Assembly (NCBI RefSeq): GCF_027887165.1
Contig: NC_077228.1
Coordinates: 421,679,207 to 421,743,206, forward strand
Length of the DNA: 64,000 nt
DNA from: Monodelphis domestica
Taxonomy: Eukaryota; Chordata; Mammalia; Didelphimorphia; Didelphidae
Direction of reading: 5' to 3'
This document shows positions 21,801 through 33,349 of the stretch, piece after piece (positions within the stretch are counted from its first letter, which is position 1; each line of letters begins with the position of its first letter). The notes below the pieces were generated by a model. The model had not been told where the DNA came from. It searched no databases and worked only from the letters and a program-made list of their open reading frames with translations. The position numbers and the translations under genes were made by a program.

Positions 21801-22232
21801 CACAAGCTTAACACAGAGGTTACCAGTGATCAGAGATTTGGACATCTTAGACTCACAATGTCAAAGGTAGAACTCCTAAAAATTTCTTAAATTTCTTGAA
21901 TTCTTCTTCAAGAAGTAATAGAACCAATGAAGAGAATTTTTCTTCTGGGGATATGATTCTTACTAATAAGGAAGAACTGGGCAGAAATGATCATTTCACA
22001 GGAGGATTTGTTAGAGATAGAAAGCTGAGTCTAGTTTGACATGAACCCTTAATTTTTCAGAAAGATAATTTCAGAGAGTTCAGACCAAAGATGGAAATAA
22101 TACCATGGCCTAAAGTTATATGAAGAAATGGTCTCAGGAGGGATGGGAGGTTTTTAATAATTAAATTAAAAAGACAGAGAAATAATTCTGATGAGGAAAA
22201 GGGAGAGTGACATTTATGTGTGAATGCCCAGG
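21801..22232. other. Unassigned sequence
   Basis: No repeat or gene recognised. Confidence 0.3.
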
Positions 22233-22795
22233 GAACTTATTTTTTAAAATTTTATTTGGTCAATTTCAAACATTATTCCTTGGTTACAAAAATCATATTC
22301 TATTCCTCCCTCCCCTCCCTCCACCCTTCCCATAGCTGACATACAATTCCACTGGGTATTACATGTGTCCTTGTTCAGAACCTATTTCCATGTTGTTGAT
22401 GTTTGCACTAGGATGATCATTTAGGGTCTACATCCCCAACCATATCCCTTAGACCCATATAGTCAAGCAGTTGTTTTTCTTCGGTGTTTTTACTCCCACA
22501 GTTTTTCCTCTGAATGTGGATAGTGTTCTTTCTCATAAGTCCCTCAGAACTGTCCTGGATCATTGCATTGTTGCTAATAGAGAAGTCCATTACATTCGAT
22601 TGTGCCACAGTGTGTCCGTCTCTGTGTACAATGTTCTCCTGGTTCTGCAACTCTCACTCTGCATCAATTCCTGGAGGTTGTTCCAGTCTTCATGGAATTC
22701 CTCCACTTTTTTATTCCTCTGAGCACAATAGTATTCCATCACCAACATGTACCACAATTTGTTCAGCCATTCCCCAAGTGAAGGGCATCCACCCA
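22233..22795 (-). mobile_element. LINE-1 3' end, antisense, well preserved
   Basis: Almost every L1 3' UTR mark is intact in reverse complement: TTACAAAAATCATATTC, ACTGGGTATTACATGTGTCCTTG, GATCATTTAGGGTCTACATCCCC, CAAGCAGTTGTTTTTCTTCGGTG, ATGTGGATAGTGTTCTTTCTCATAAGTCCCTCAGAACTGTCCTGGATC, TGTACAATGTTCTCCTGGTTCTGC, CACAATAGTATTCCATCACC. Low divergence suggests a relatively recent insertion. The opposed open frames are by-products. Confidence 0.92.
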
Positions 22796-22849
22796 GGGAA
22801 CTTATTGACCAACTGCTAGAGCCTTTCCCTCTAAGGCTAGTCTATCTAT

Positions 22850-23280
22850 TCTATAGGTAGCTAGGTACCACTGTGGATAGAGCATGGGACCTGGAATTAG
22901 AGAGACATGGATTTAAAACCAGTGTGACACTAATTATGAGATCTCAGAAAAGTCATTTTTTTTTGGAAAATTTTATTTAATTAGTTTAGAAAAATTTCCC
23001 ATGGTTACAAGAATCATTTTCTTTCCCTCCCCTCCTTCCATCCCCCTCCCATAGCCAGCACACAATTCTACTGGGTTTTACATCCATTACATTCGATTGT
23101 ACCACAGTGTATCAGTCTCAGAAAAGTCATTTAACCTCTGTCTGACTTAGTTTCTTCAGCTGTAAAATGGGGGTAGTATTAGCACCTATCTCCCAGGTAA
23201 TCATGAGAATGAAAGGAGAAAAGTATAAAGTGCTTTTCAAATTTTAAAATGCTATATAAATGTTAAATATTATTATGTAT
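22850..23280 (+). mobile_element. MIR-related SINE interrupted by an L1
   Basis: Head 22850-22958 (TAGCTAGGTACCACTGTGGATAGAGCATGGGACCTGG) and body 23116-23280 (AAAAGTCATTTAACCTCTGTCTGACTTAGTTTCTTCAGCTGTAAAATGGGGGTAGTATTAGCACC...AAAGTGCTTTTCAAATTTTAAAATGCTATATAAATG) form one element. Confidence 0.85.
22959..23115 (-). mobile_element. Short L1 insertion with 17-bp target-site duplication
   Basis: The 157-bp insert is flanked by the perfect duplication TCTCAGAAAAGTCATTT (22942-22958 and 23116-23132). On the minus strand the cleavage site reads TT/AAAT, a good L1 endonuclease target. The insert has a T-run (tail), the L1 3' end, and an internal deletion joining GGGTTTTACAT to CCATTACATTCG. Confidence 0.93.
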
Positions 23281-23284
23281 CTTG

Positions 23285-23425
23285 CATATACATAATTATT
23301 TACTTATCTTCTCCATTAGGATATGATCTTTAAAGGCAGGAACTGTTTTTGCCTTTCTTAGTAGCCTTAACACTTAGTTATAGTACCTGGAACATAGCAA
23401 GTGCCTTACAAATGTGTGGTGATTA
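23285..23425 (+). mobile_element. L2 3' end
   Basis: TTCTCCATTAGGATATGATCTTTAAAGGCAGGAACTGTTTTTGCCTTTCTTAGTAGCC...TAGTACCTGGAACATAGCAAGTGCCTTACAAATG. Confidence 0.75.
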
Positions 23426-23429
23426 ATTT

Positions 23430-23825
23430 TCTGTCTCTAAAGATTCTTCCTGCATACCCAACTCCTTTGATTTAGTATCTTTTCTTCTCCCCATTCATTC
23501 AAACTACAAGAACCTCTTCATTCTCAGATGGTCACTGCTTTTAAGTCTAGCTCCTAAGAACCTTTTCAGTATTGCTTCAGAGTCAGTGGCTAGTGCCCTG
23601 CCATTTCCCAAGATTACTTTATTTCCTCCTGAATGATCAGGGTCACAGCTGACCTAGATGTTGCACACAATGATTCCAAGACTTAGCCATACAGAAGACA
23701 ATCAGCATAGTGTGCCAGTTGCAAGGTCTTAAATGTAACAGAATTTCATATTGTATTTCTTTTATGGGGTGTCTATTTAGAAAAGGGGCTGAAAAATACA
23801 TGAGAGGTATCTAGAAAGAGTATTG
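23430..23825. other. Unassigned sequence
   Basis: No family recognised with confidence. Confidence 0.3.
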
Positions 23826-23829
23826 AACT

Positions 23830-23970
23830 TGCCTGGAATCAGGACCTGTAGGCTTGACTCCTGTTTCAGACACCTACTGGATCCCTAGCCCCAGGCAAGT
23901 CGCAAATTGTTAGGTTGCCAGAGTGGTTGTATCATAACATTTTGGAGTGCTACATAAATGTATTATTATA
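23830..23970 (+). mobile_element. MIR-like SINE remnant
   Basis: AATCAGGACCTGTAGGCTTGACTCCTGTTTCAGACACCTACTGG...CCCAGGCAAGTCGC, then a 3' AGTGCTACATAAATGTATTATTAT. Confidence 0.5.
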
Positions 23971-24104
23971 GTCAGAATGGAAAGGAAAGGGCCATTTTCC
24001 CTTCTATACTTTCACTTTTCACCCTAATCCAATCAATAAGGATTTGCTGTCTCTTATAATAATAATAGGCCTTTTTTATATGTTGGGGTATTTTTTGCAT
24101 GAAA

Positions 24105-24255
24105 CCTGTAATTTCATTTGTGTAAGGAACTCCTGAAATGAAACATCCTCTGCCAATGCATATTGCCAACAGCTCTGTGACTTGGAATCTGAGAAATCAA
24201 TTGACTTACCTGGGGTCATATATGAACTTGAACCCAATCCAGGTCTGTTTTGACT
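24105..24255 (-). mobile_element. WALLSI-like tRNA SINE, antisense
   Basis: TAATTTCATTTGTGTAAGGAACTCCTGAAATGAAACATCCTCTGCCAATGCATATTGCCAACAG... then GACTTACCTGGGGTCA and GAACTTGAACCCAATCCAGGTC: the reverse complement of the family at 10425. Confidence 0.65.
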
Positions 24256-24327
24256 GTGAGGATAACTATTCATTCACATATATTAAGCTGAAATTTTCAT
24301 AGGCAAAAACTTTGTAAAAATATATAA

Positions 24328-24328
<1 letters not shown>

Positions 24329-24383
<55 letters not shown>
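24329..24383. repeat. (TG)n microsatellite
   Basis: About 27 TG units with one C interruption near 24357. Confidence 0.97.
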
Positions 24384-24644
24384 ACCTTACAGTGGCTAGT
24401 CAGGCAAGCCATAGAGATAAATGAACTGGGTCCATCCTTATCCTTTACCTGTCCTTAAGGTTTGCTTGGGTGCCATAATGGAAAGTTCAATAGTTGACTT
24501 CTCAGTGGGGGAAATTGGCTCCCCTTTCTTATAACAATTGTCTTATGAGCCTGCCTTGACAACTTCAGGGATAATTGTATTTTGGGCTCTCTCTATAGAT
24601 TGAGCACTCCCTAAGAAGATGAAAAAATAGAGAAAGGCAAGATA

Positions 24645-24720
24645 ATTAGCCATATTAATCTCTCTGCCCCTCAATTTCCCCATCTGTTAAAAGAAAAAGT
24701 TGAATAGATGTTTTCTAAGT
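24645..24720 (+). mobile_element. MIR core fragment
   Basis: AATCTCTCTGCCCCTCAATTTCCCCATCTGTTAAAAGAAAAAGTTGAATAGATG. Confidence 0.6.
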
Positions 24721-24744
24721 ACAATGTAAACTGTGACAGGAATA

Positions 24745-24835
24745 AATCTTTATTTTTGTCTTTTATCCCTAGTCCCTTGCACAGTAAAGTAGCTCATATG
24801 GAGTAGGTATTTTATAAATATTTGTTGAATTGAAT
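24745..24835 (+). mobile_element. L2 3' terminus
   Basis: TTTTGTCTTTTATCCCTAGTCCCTTGCACAGTAAAGTAGCTCATATGGAGTAGGTATTTTATAAATATTTGTTGAATTGAA. Confidence 0.7.
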
Positions 24836-24989
24836 TTCTTTTAGTCAAATTTTGTGACAGTACATATAGTGTCTTTTCTTGGTCCCATTCATCATCATAA
24901 TTATATTTTCCTTTTTAGATCTCATGAAAATATTTTAATAAAAACATATTGGGAGAAACTTTGGGAAGTATTGGGCCTATTCATGGGCT

Positions 24990-25515
24990 TTGTGGAATTT
25001 TAGAGCTGGATAAGGCCTTAGATATTATCTAATTCAACCTTTTGCCTCTGGGGCAAGAGCACATGTATGTTATCCAAGAAATAACAATATGGTCTTTTCT
25101 TTAAAATCTATAAAAATGAATTCCATAAAAGAAAGAATGAAATGCTATCTTCTTTCAGTAGAAAAGATTGAGTTGGCACTATAATTACTGATGGCATGTG
25201 GAAAGATATGGTTATATTGCTTAATAATACTTGAATTTTTCTTTAGTGTAGGAGAAGGTTTGGAGAGGATGAGTAGAATATATCAGGAAATGATTGTGAT
25301 GTTTAAAAAAATGATATCAATAAATTGTCTAGAAGATAAAAAGTAAAAGGTTTGATCTCTCACAAGTGAGACTATCAAGAGTTGGAAGGAACCTTAGAGA
25401 TCATTGTATGAATAAGGAATCTGAAACTTATCTCAGATCTGTATAAGTAGCTAGATCAGGATTTGAATCTATGACCTCTGACTTCAAATCTAAGAGTCTT
25501 TCCATTACACCAGGA
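24990..25515 (-). mobile_element. MIR-like fragments, antisense
   Basis: 24995-25045 (TTAGAGCTGGATAAGGCCTTAGATATTATCTAATTCAACC) and 25380-25515 (GAGTTGGAAGGAACCTTAGAGATCATTG...TCAGGATTTGAATCTATGACCTCTGACTTCAAATC) are separate SINE pieces. The DNA between them is unassigned. Confidence 0.55.
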
Positions 25516-26990
25516 TGTATACATACTCTTAGCCTGTCACACTGAGCTATACTAAACTTTTAAAGTATTCTCCATGCACTGTCACCAATGTCTGTTGCAG
25601 TAAGACATTAGGTGTGCTAGGGATGCTGGTTAAAAATAGCCCAAATTGCACAGCATGGGATATATCTCACTCCTGGCATATATACATAATTCATATTAAC
25701 ATAACTGAGAGTTATATCCTTGTGTCACAGAGAAAGAGATTTGTGTGAATCTCTTCCAAAAGCAAACAGATTCCTCCCTAAAAATTAGGAGCAAAGTATC
25801 TCTATTTATTAGGATGACTGTTGGCCCCTTATTGTCCCAACATCTCTTAACTTCATGATTCATCTATCAGCAGGTTCCTAAAAGAACTGGAAAATTAAGA
25901 GGTTAACTTCTCCCCACAGAGTATTACTATGTTAATCACCCTGAAAATGGTAATGGCCATGTAGAAGTGGAGGAGTATGAAGCTGGAGGACATGTTTTAA
26001 AATATACAGAACTCCTTTTTATTCTGCTTTGTGTCTAAATCTCCTCTGAGAGACTAGCGGTAAGAAGAGAAATGGAGTCTTGGGGCAGGAGTCTTCAGAT
26101 CATTGTAATTTCTAATCTGGAACAGTCGAGGTTTCATTGGTATTTTTTTTTTGCTGTGCTTTGGAGTGTGTTCAGTTATGTAGGAAAGACGGCAGGGAAC
26201 TTGCTTCTGCTGTCTCTTACCTTAACATTTTTAATTCTGGTGAAAGGCAAAGTGAGTTTCATTGTTCATAATTGATTTCACCATCATAGGGAGTATGCCA
26301 TTACTAAGATATTTGGATATGAGAGTAGTGATGTGGCCATGTCAACTACAGGGAGAAGCAATTAACAACTTGAGTAGAGGCTTAATTTTGATCTAATCAA
26401 ATAAAGTAGAGGGGAATCACAATCCTCAAAAAAATCAAAATTAGAATCCATTCTTCCTTAGTCTCTTTACTCTTCTATAATACTATGTAAATCTGTGAGT
26501 ATTGGGGAATGGGGATGGATCAGTAATAACTTTCTTGTAAACCTAGAGTGCAAGAATTCCAAAAGTCAAATTCATGGGCTCAATTGGTAATACGTTTCTC
26601 AAAGCTTGGAGATTTTCTGGAGAACTGCTTTTCAGGGGCAGATGGGATTCCTACTTTAGAGATAAGTTAGACCAGATAAAGTTTGAGTCTACAGTTCTGA
26701 AATTCCATAGTACTACGAACAGAAACAATTCTAAACCCAAATTAATTTCATTGTAAGTGGTTTTGATTTGTAGAATGAGCTTTAATAAGGGGACACTAGC
26801 AAAGTTTGGGGGCTCCTGATAGGTAATGCATCAACCATCCCACAGCTACTCTGTATTTTGTTTTGTTCAATGATTGTTTTGTGTGGTGCCCAGGTCACAA
26901 TTGGTGGTCCTTGGAGCTATAGATCTGTACAGCTATAGATCTAGGTTCTTGCTGTATAATATATTTCTTACACTATGTATCAGTAGCTAG
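25516..26990. other. Unassigned, largely repeat-poor sequence
   Basis: About 1.5 kb with no repeat I can name and no exon-like segment. The 60-67-codon frames lack splice context or family features. Confidence 0.35.
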
Positions 26991-26992
26991 GT

Positions 26993-27152
26993 CTTTTTTT
27001 CCCCCCTTAACTTCTGTCTTAGAATTAATATTGTGTTCCAGGGTAGAAGAGTGTTAAGTATTAGGCAATGAGGGTTAAGTGACCTGTCCAATCCAGGACT
27101 TCCCATCTCTGAATCTGGCTCCCAGTCCACTGAGCTATCCAGCTGCCTGCCA
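26993..27152 (-). mobile_element. MON1/WSINE1-type SINE, antisense, internally deleted
   Basis: T/C-rich tail at 26995-27006, CTTCTGTCTTAGAATTAATATTG, GGCAATGAGGGTTAAGTGACCTGTCCA, then a jump to ATCCAGGACTTCCCATCTCTG and CACTGAGCTATCCAGCTGCC. The SINE middle (CACACAGCTGG...) is missing. Confidence 0.85.
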
Positions 27153-27269
27153 GTAGCTAAGTCTTTGTAGAGACATGGCTGTAGTTTCAGAAGTACACCA
27201 ACCTTTTGGATCACAAACATTGTGGTTGTCACTCCCAGAGACAATACAGAGGCTCTTGTGGTTGTATAG

Positions 27270-27543
27270 TGTGTAATTAGAAATTTTGTACCTTTGAACT
27301 ACATTACCCAGGAGCCCACTCACTTCTTGTCCTTATGTGCTGACCTAGACAGAAGATAAATTGGGTGGTGTTCTGTGTTTAGAGCTCTTTTCCTTCCTGG
27401 GTTTGGATTTTGGTGGAGCGGGCTGCTTGAGCAGGTAGATTAGCCATGGGCATGTGGTTTTATTTTGTTACTTCTAATGATTATGAATAAATCTTGTAAA
27501 ATATAATACTTGAAGTTATTGTATATTAATTTTAATTTTTACA
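27270..27543 (+). mobile_element. Solo LTR, 274 bp
   Basis: Ends TGTGTAATTAG...TTTTTACA with a perfect 4-bp duplication atag at 27266-27269 and 27544-27547. AATAAA at 27486-27491 gives plus orientation. Its first 50 bp carry ACTACATTACCCAGGAGCC (27298-27316), closely like the start of the antisense LTR at 17978-18320, so the two appear related. Confidence 0.82.
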
Positions 27544-27654
27544 ATAGGAAGCCTGGAAAATATCCATGAGTGAGATTATCTGCTCTTTGTCCAATGGCCT
27601 GGCTGCAGAGAAATAATCCTTCGAGCATGGACCCTATCAAGAGAGGGAAGGGAA

Positions 27655-27830
27655 TAAGCATTTATATAATGCCTACTATGTGCTGAGCACTGTGATTTCC
27701 TTGCTATCAGGAACTCCTTCCACCAAAGTGCCTGTTGGCACCAACTTATCTTAGAATTACTTAGACATCACACAGCCAGTCTCTGTCAGAGGTGGGAGTT
27801 GAAGCCTCTTCTGGCTTCAAGGTTGCCTCT
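27655..27830 (-). mobile_element. MIR-like SINE, antisense
   Basis: AAGCATTTATATAATGCCTACTATGTGCTGAGCACTGTG, then CACACAGCCAGTCTCTGTCAGAGGTGGGAGTTGAAGCCTC. Confidence 0.6.
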
Positions 27831-27939
27831 CTATTATTGAAGATATAAGGAGATATGATAAAAGTGACTACAAATTCTACTTTTAAAAACACTTTTGATG
27901 ATAAATGAATTGATCTATGTATGGGTAAGATGAGAGGAA

Positions 27940-28150
27940 GCACAACTTAGTAGTAAGTGACTCAGCTTGGGAACCAGAGAGACCTAGCTTCAAGTGCCCC
28001 ACGCTGACACATACTGACTGTGATCCTGGGTAAACCACTTAATGTCTCAAAGAGCCAGGCAACTCTGACTATAATTTTCAGGATACTTTCTAGTTTGTAT
28101 TGGGAGAAGGAATTTCCTGCACTACACCCGTATTCATTTATATGATATAT
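27940..28150 (+). mobile_element. WALLSI-like tRNA SINE
   Basis: AGCTTGGGAACCAGAGAGACCTAGCTTCAAGTGCC, CATACTGACTGTGATCCTGGGTAAACCACTTAATGTCTCAAAGAGCCAGGCAACTCTGACTATAATTTTC, then GGGAGAAGGAATTTCCTGCAC. Confidence 0.7.
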
Positions 28151-30044
28151 ATGTAAAGACTCTGTAGTAGGGCTATGGCTCCCACAGTATGACCCATTAG
28201 GTATAGTCATGGCACATGGACTCTAGACTCCCCAATTTTTCTCTCTTTTCTTTGGGTTGACTGGATCTCCATAATATGCATCCATTCTAGCAGGCCAGGG
28301 GTTTTCCCGGAGCAGGTTGCCATGCTATAACAACTCATTCTCTAAATCCTAGGAGTTACCATAATGTGCATGTTAGGACCAGATCTGATGCTGCCACCTT
28401 ATTAATTAAACTATAATTGCTATGAAAAAGGCACTTGTAAGGCATTGGGCAATGAATAAAAACAGATTTACTTAGGTTTCACAAGAATACAATGACATTT
28501 AACTTCCATAGATGTGACTACCCTCACCCTATGAAAATATATTTTGTCAACAGGGCGTACTGAGTCATGGTCTTCAGACACTGATGAAGTTGGGAGATCC
28601 CTTATTCCATGTGGATGGGATCTTTTATACCTTTATGTGACTAAGGAACCAGTCAAACTCAATCAGCCAGATGCTACCAAGAAGTTACATCAAGGGAACC
28701 ACAGCTTGAACTTTATTGTTCCTGGATTAATCAAGTCCTCAATTTTTTTTTCCTAATTCATGCTTTCAGGAGGTTGAAAGGAATGGGGAATACTGGTGAA
28801 TATTGGTCCTATAAAATTGAGGAAATTATTATATACTTGCTACTTAAAACAATAACTCATGGGCTCTAACTTTTATATTGCCCTTTAAAAAAATCAGCCA
28901 AGATGGCACAATTAATTCTTAACCATGAAATATTTACTACTCAGAACGTAAAACAAGACTAATTGTGACATTTTAACATAATCATAACATGTCCACCAAC
29001 AAACCTGGGTCATATTTTCCCATAGCATATATAATACTGTAGGGAATGATGGGTATAGTCTTATAGAAACCTAGTGGGAGGTTGAGGAAATGGGAAGCAC
29101 ATGGAAGAAGCTCTTGGTACTTTGGGCAACTCATGACTGAATTTTAGACTATAAGGCCACTTCTTTGTTAGCTGCTTTACTCAAATTATGTCTTATTTGA
29201 ACTTTAAGGAAATATATCCTTTTAGCAAAAACAGTTCCCTTAAGCCTAAAGTCTGCTATTAAAAAAAAGATTCAGGATTGTTCTTGACTGGGCTTTGAAT
29301 GGTTTTCCCTTTCTCAATCCCTGGATGGCAATAAAGGGCAAATCTGATAAGACTCTCCTTGTCCCAACTATCTGTATTGTGCAGCAGCAGATTCTTTCAC
29401 TCTAATCAGCTCCCAACAGCAGTGCTTTTCCTTCATTCAACTCCCAACAGCAATTCTTGTTCTCAAACAGGTTTAGCTCTCAATGGCAGATCAAAGGCTT
29501 GGTGGCTTTAAGTTCTTCTCTTAACTCTCAGTCTTTCTGCTCTTCTATAAGTCAAAAATAGGGACTCCTTTCAAACACCAGGGAATAGTCTCAATTCTGA
29601 GCTTTCCACTTAGCTGGACTTCTCTGAAACTGACTTTCTTTAAGAAACAGAGGACTTGAAGTCCACCAGAACCCTCAAATCTTGTACACAATATCTCATC
29701 AGTAGTTGTCTCCATTATTTAGCAGTACTTATCAACTCTTCATGTTCCTTATGTGTAATTATTGCTCACTGGGACAAAATATGGTCAAGTGGAGAGAATT
29801 CAATTCTGGGGGAGGGGGGGAGAAGAGGTAAATAGGAATTACCAATCTGTGTACATAGGACCATAAGGAAACTAACTTGACTGGGGCAAAGGATACATGC
29901 TGTGGAATAAGGGTCAATGTTGAGTAGTGGGAAAAGCAGATAAGGTGGAATTAGTTACTATTGTGCCTCCAAACCTTAAGAATTCTTGTATTTGCTTCAG
30001 ATCAGATTTTTGTGTGACTGTCTCTAGAACATCCCTTCTATGTC
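28151..30044. other. Unassigned block
   Basis: No repeat confidently named across 1.9 kb. The stretch 29385-29700 (AACAGCAGTGCTTTTCC / CAACAGCAATTCTTG) holds two short related units 47 bp apart and may be part of an old antisense LTR; I could not find its ends. Confidence 0.3.
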
Positions 30045-30135
30045 AAGTTAAGTCAAGTCAATAAGCATTTATTTAGTACCTACCATGTGCCAGGCATTAA
30101 AGATTAGGGAACCAGATAAACAAACTTCTTGAAAT
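30045..30135 (-). mobile_element. L2 3' terminus, antisense
   Basis: AGTCAATAAGCATTTATTTAGTACCTACCATGTGCCAGGCATTAAAGATTAGGG. Confidence 0.7.
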
Positions 30136-31209
30136 TTTGACTAAAGAGTGAGAGCTTGTTATGAGTATGAGTTATGAGTTATGAGGGAGAACCTGAGAGG
30201 GTGTCCCACAAATAATAAGCATGGATTTTGCATCATTTAGTTCAAATGCCCAGAAGGTTTTTTTTTTAACTCTATGTTTGGATTTGTAGGTGTTTTCTGG
30301 ATGATTGAGTTTGCCATGATCATTACCCTCCAGAAGTTGAAAAGTTCAGTTGGAAAGACCAAACTAGGATAAACAAAACAGTGAAGAATTCTCTAAATAT
30401 TAAACTGGGGAAAAGTAATCACAGTGAGTTCAGAGAATTCAAAGAACAGTTTGGGAAGAAATAATCAGAAAGAGAAGTAGGATTTGAACTGGATGGTTGT
30501 AATAGAGGCTCTTTTACTATGGTATTTATGGTATGAGAAATGCTGGAAGGGTTTACACTAGGAAATTAAGGTTAGAAGGAGAACTGGGATTTTCACTCCT
30601 CCCCCTCATCTATTTTCTGTGTCTAAGTTGATTTCAACAGCTCTTCAGAGAAGGTAAATTACCAGCAGCTTCTAATAAATTAACTTTCACAATATAATAC
30701 TGTCAAAAGGGGTTTTATTTAAAGGAAAGAAGTTGGGGAGATGGAATAGGGCAGAGGGAATATAAGGTTTATCTAATCTATTATAAAGTTCAACATAAGG
30801 AAATATGGTTGATTTGTCCTTAAGGGGAAATTGTTAATAACTTGAAAAAGATCTTCAGTGCTATGGCCCAAACTTTTCCAAGGTTAAATCAATGGTCAGG
30901 AATTCAGAGCAGTGATCTGCTGGCTCCTCTTTCCCCATTCAAGAGAGCAGAAGTGAAGTTTCAGATGTTGGCTTTCTTAACTGTTTCTCTGACCAAATTC
31001 GCTGGAATCTTCCCTTCTCTCCTTGATTGACAGACCTCCAAGCTTCCATTCCTTGCAAATCTCTGTTGTGGTAATCAGTTGCTCACATGGTATAGTGGAA
31101 GGAATCAAGATATATGGGTTCTTGTCATTAGTCCTACCTTTCAAATTCCTTAACATCCCTCCTTTTTCTCTCTTTTCCCTTTGGTTATTATGTTTCCAAA
31201 TCATCATTC
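30136..31209. other. Unassigned block
   Basis: Contains a T9 run at 30259 and an ATGAGTT tandem near 30163-30186. GGGGTTTTATTTAAAGGAAAGAAG at 30710 could be an antisense LTR poly(A) region but no ends are visible. Confidence 0.3.
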
Positions 31210-31695
31210 ATGCCTCAGCTCCTATCTAGAGGTATACTCAATGGTGCTCTCTTCATCCCTCTTCTCTCTCCACACTTTCTTAGTCATTTTATCAGCTCTC
31301 CATGGGTTTAATTATCATGTTTATGCAAATGACTTCTAAATCTATACTTCTAGCTTTCATTGTCCTGAGTTCTAATCCTGTATCACCAGTCCAACTGAAT
31401 TCCTTCAACTAGTCATCGCAAAGGTATTTCAAACCCTATTAGAACTGAGTTCATTATCTTTCTTCCTGATTCTTTCTAATTTCCCTATTTCTGTTGCATA
31501 TACTGTTATTGTGGTAGTCACCCATAATCATAAATTCAGATTTATTCCCAATTTGTCCTTTTCCCTCACCCCCAAAATCTAGTCAATTGTCATGTTTGAT
31601 CAATTCAACCTTAATAATTACCTCCTTTTCTCTCATATTTCTAAAGCTCTAGTTCTGACCTTCATCATTTCTCACTTGAATCATTTGGTGTTTTT
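31210..31695 (+). mobile_element. L2 LINE fragment
   Basis: CTCCATGGGTTTAATTATCATGTTTATGCAAATGACTTCTAAATCTATACTTCTAGC, TCCAACTGAATTCC, CATTATCTTTCTTCC, AAAATCTAGTCAATTGTCATGTTTG: L2 reading-frame region, full of stops. Confidence 0.7.
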
Positions 31696-31714
31696 TGAAT
31701 CCAGCCTGTGGAAA

Positions 31715-31985
31715 CAGAAGTTAGAACACGAATCAATGGGTAAAAATTGCAAAGAGGCAAATTAAGGCCTTATATAATAAAATTTTTCTAAAATATTTTA
31801 GTTTTCTAGATAGAATTAAAATGGGGTATTTCATGAGATAGAAGGTTACCCATCACTGGATATCCTCAAGAAGAGAATGGATAACCATTTATTGTGTATG
31901 ATGGAAGGTATTTTTGTTCAACTACAAATTGGACCAGATGCCATGTAAGGTCCCTTCCAAATCTGAGATCCCACAACTATCTTAA
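31715..31985 (+). mobile_element. CR1/L3-like LINE 3' end
   Basis: AATCAATGGGTAAAAATTGCAAAGAGGCAAATTAAGGCC, TACCCATCACTGGATATCCTCAAGAAGAGAATGGATAACC, and AATTGGACCAGATGCCATGTAAGGTCCCTTCCAAATCTGAGATCC: the typical CR1-type 3' terminus. Confidence 0.75.
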
Positions 31986-32214
31986 TGATTCCTGGATCAT
32001 GTAGTTTTGTATTTTAGTTAATTATGTAGTTCATAGGATCATAAGACCCTCAACTTTAACTCCCCTAATTTTATAGATGAAGAAAATGACATCTATGGGT
32101 ATTATATAGGATGAATATGGGTATTAAATTTTTGCACCCTCTAAAATTAGGTTCCCCTGGGCAAACTTTCAATCATTCTGCCCTCGTTATGGTTTTGAGC
32201 ACAACTATTATCCC

Positions 32215-32340
32215 TCTCAATTTACAGATGATGAAACTGAGTGTTGAAACTTATGACATTTAAGTGCTTTAACCATTGCTACACATTTAGTAAATATTAA
32301 AGAGAGAACTTAAACTTAGGTCTTCTGTCTCCAAATAACA
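32215..32340 (-). mobile_element. MIR SINE, antisense
   Basis: AATTTACAGATGATGAAACTGAGTGTTGAAA...AACTTAAACTTAGGTCTTCTG. Confidence 0.6.
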
Positions 32341-32649
32341 TATTTCTATTTTAATAACCCATACTATGGAGGAGAAAGAAGAAATCTGGTCAAGAGAAAT
32401 GCACCTCATCCAGAGGTTTTTGACTAATTCTTGGGTCCTTGGTGCTGTGATAGTTACATAAGCTATGGTATAACCTCTTCATAATTATATCCATTTTGCT
32501 CATTCCCTTTCACGTACCAATAGCTGATAAATAGCTCTTTTCAGAAACATGCTAAATTTTGGGCAGAACAAATACCTCTAAGGGCTCTCATTTTCAATCC
32601 ACAATTAGGGCACAATGTGAGAATCATAATTGTTAGTATACCAATGTCT

Positions 32650-32726
<77 letters not shown>

Positions 32727-32752
32727 CGTCTATCTGTCTATCTATCTATCTA
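32650..32752. repeat. (TCTA)n microsatellite
   Basis: About 25 tetranucleotide units with CCGT and CTGT variants near the right end. The Tyr/Leu/Ser/Ile repeat in the open frame at 32617-32832 is only its translation. Confidence 0.98.
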
Positions 32753-32965
32753 GTGCCTTAAAGTTTGCAAAGCCCTTTACACTGAATTCATCTACTCCTC
32801 ACAACCATTTTGTGAGGATCTCCCTATTTTAAAGAGGAAAAAATGGACTGAGCAAGATTTGATTAATTTCTTCAGGATCTCACAACTTTTAAAGTCTAAG
32901 GGAAGCTCAACCCTGGTCTTCCTGACTCCCATGCCTGTCCATTGCACCACCTAGCTACTTCTTGA
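32753..32965 (-). mobile_element. MIR-related SINE, antisense
   Basis: TTAAAGTTTGCAAAGCCCTTTACA (antisense 3' end), CCTCACAACCATTTTGTGAGGATC, CCTGGTCTTCCTGACTCCCATGCC, TTGCACCACCTAGCTAC. The microsatellite abuts its 3' side. Confidence 0.75.
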
Positions 32966-33349
32966 TATAGGATATGGGATTCTTTTGTTATTTAGGGGAT
33001 TTCATTTTCTCACCAAACTTTCATCTTGTTTCTAGTGACAACCTTCAGTGTGATTAGTTTTATTTTTGGAAGACTGGGTATTTCCTCCATATTGGGAAAG
33101 TAGCTATTTGTAATTGTGTCAACTATTTTTTGTTACTTTTATTGAGCTAAGCTGTTGATGGCATTTAAGTTATTCTATCATTGTGACTCATTGTTCAGGA
33201 ACTGCTGCCCCAGAATAATCAAGGACACTAGCTGATGCTCCATTCTCTCCTCTAAGCCTTCTGCTTTTTTGGCACTGCATGAGAGATTAATTCCTAGGTA
33301 GGCTTAACTTTCTGGAAATAAAGAGTCATAGAAGGCTAACAGCTGGTAG

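Noticed and set aside
32617..32832. Frame with repeated Leu-Ser-Ile-Tyr
   Set aside because: Translation of the (TCTA)n repeat.
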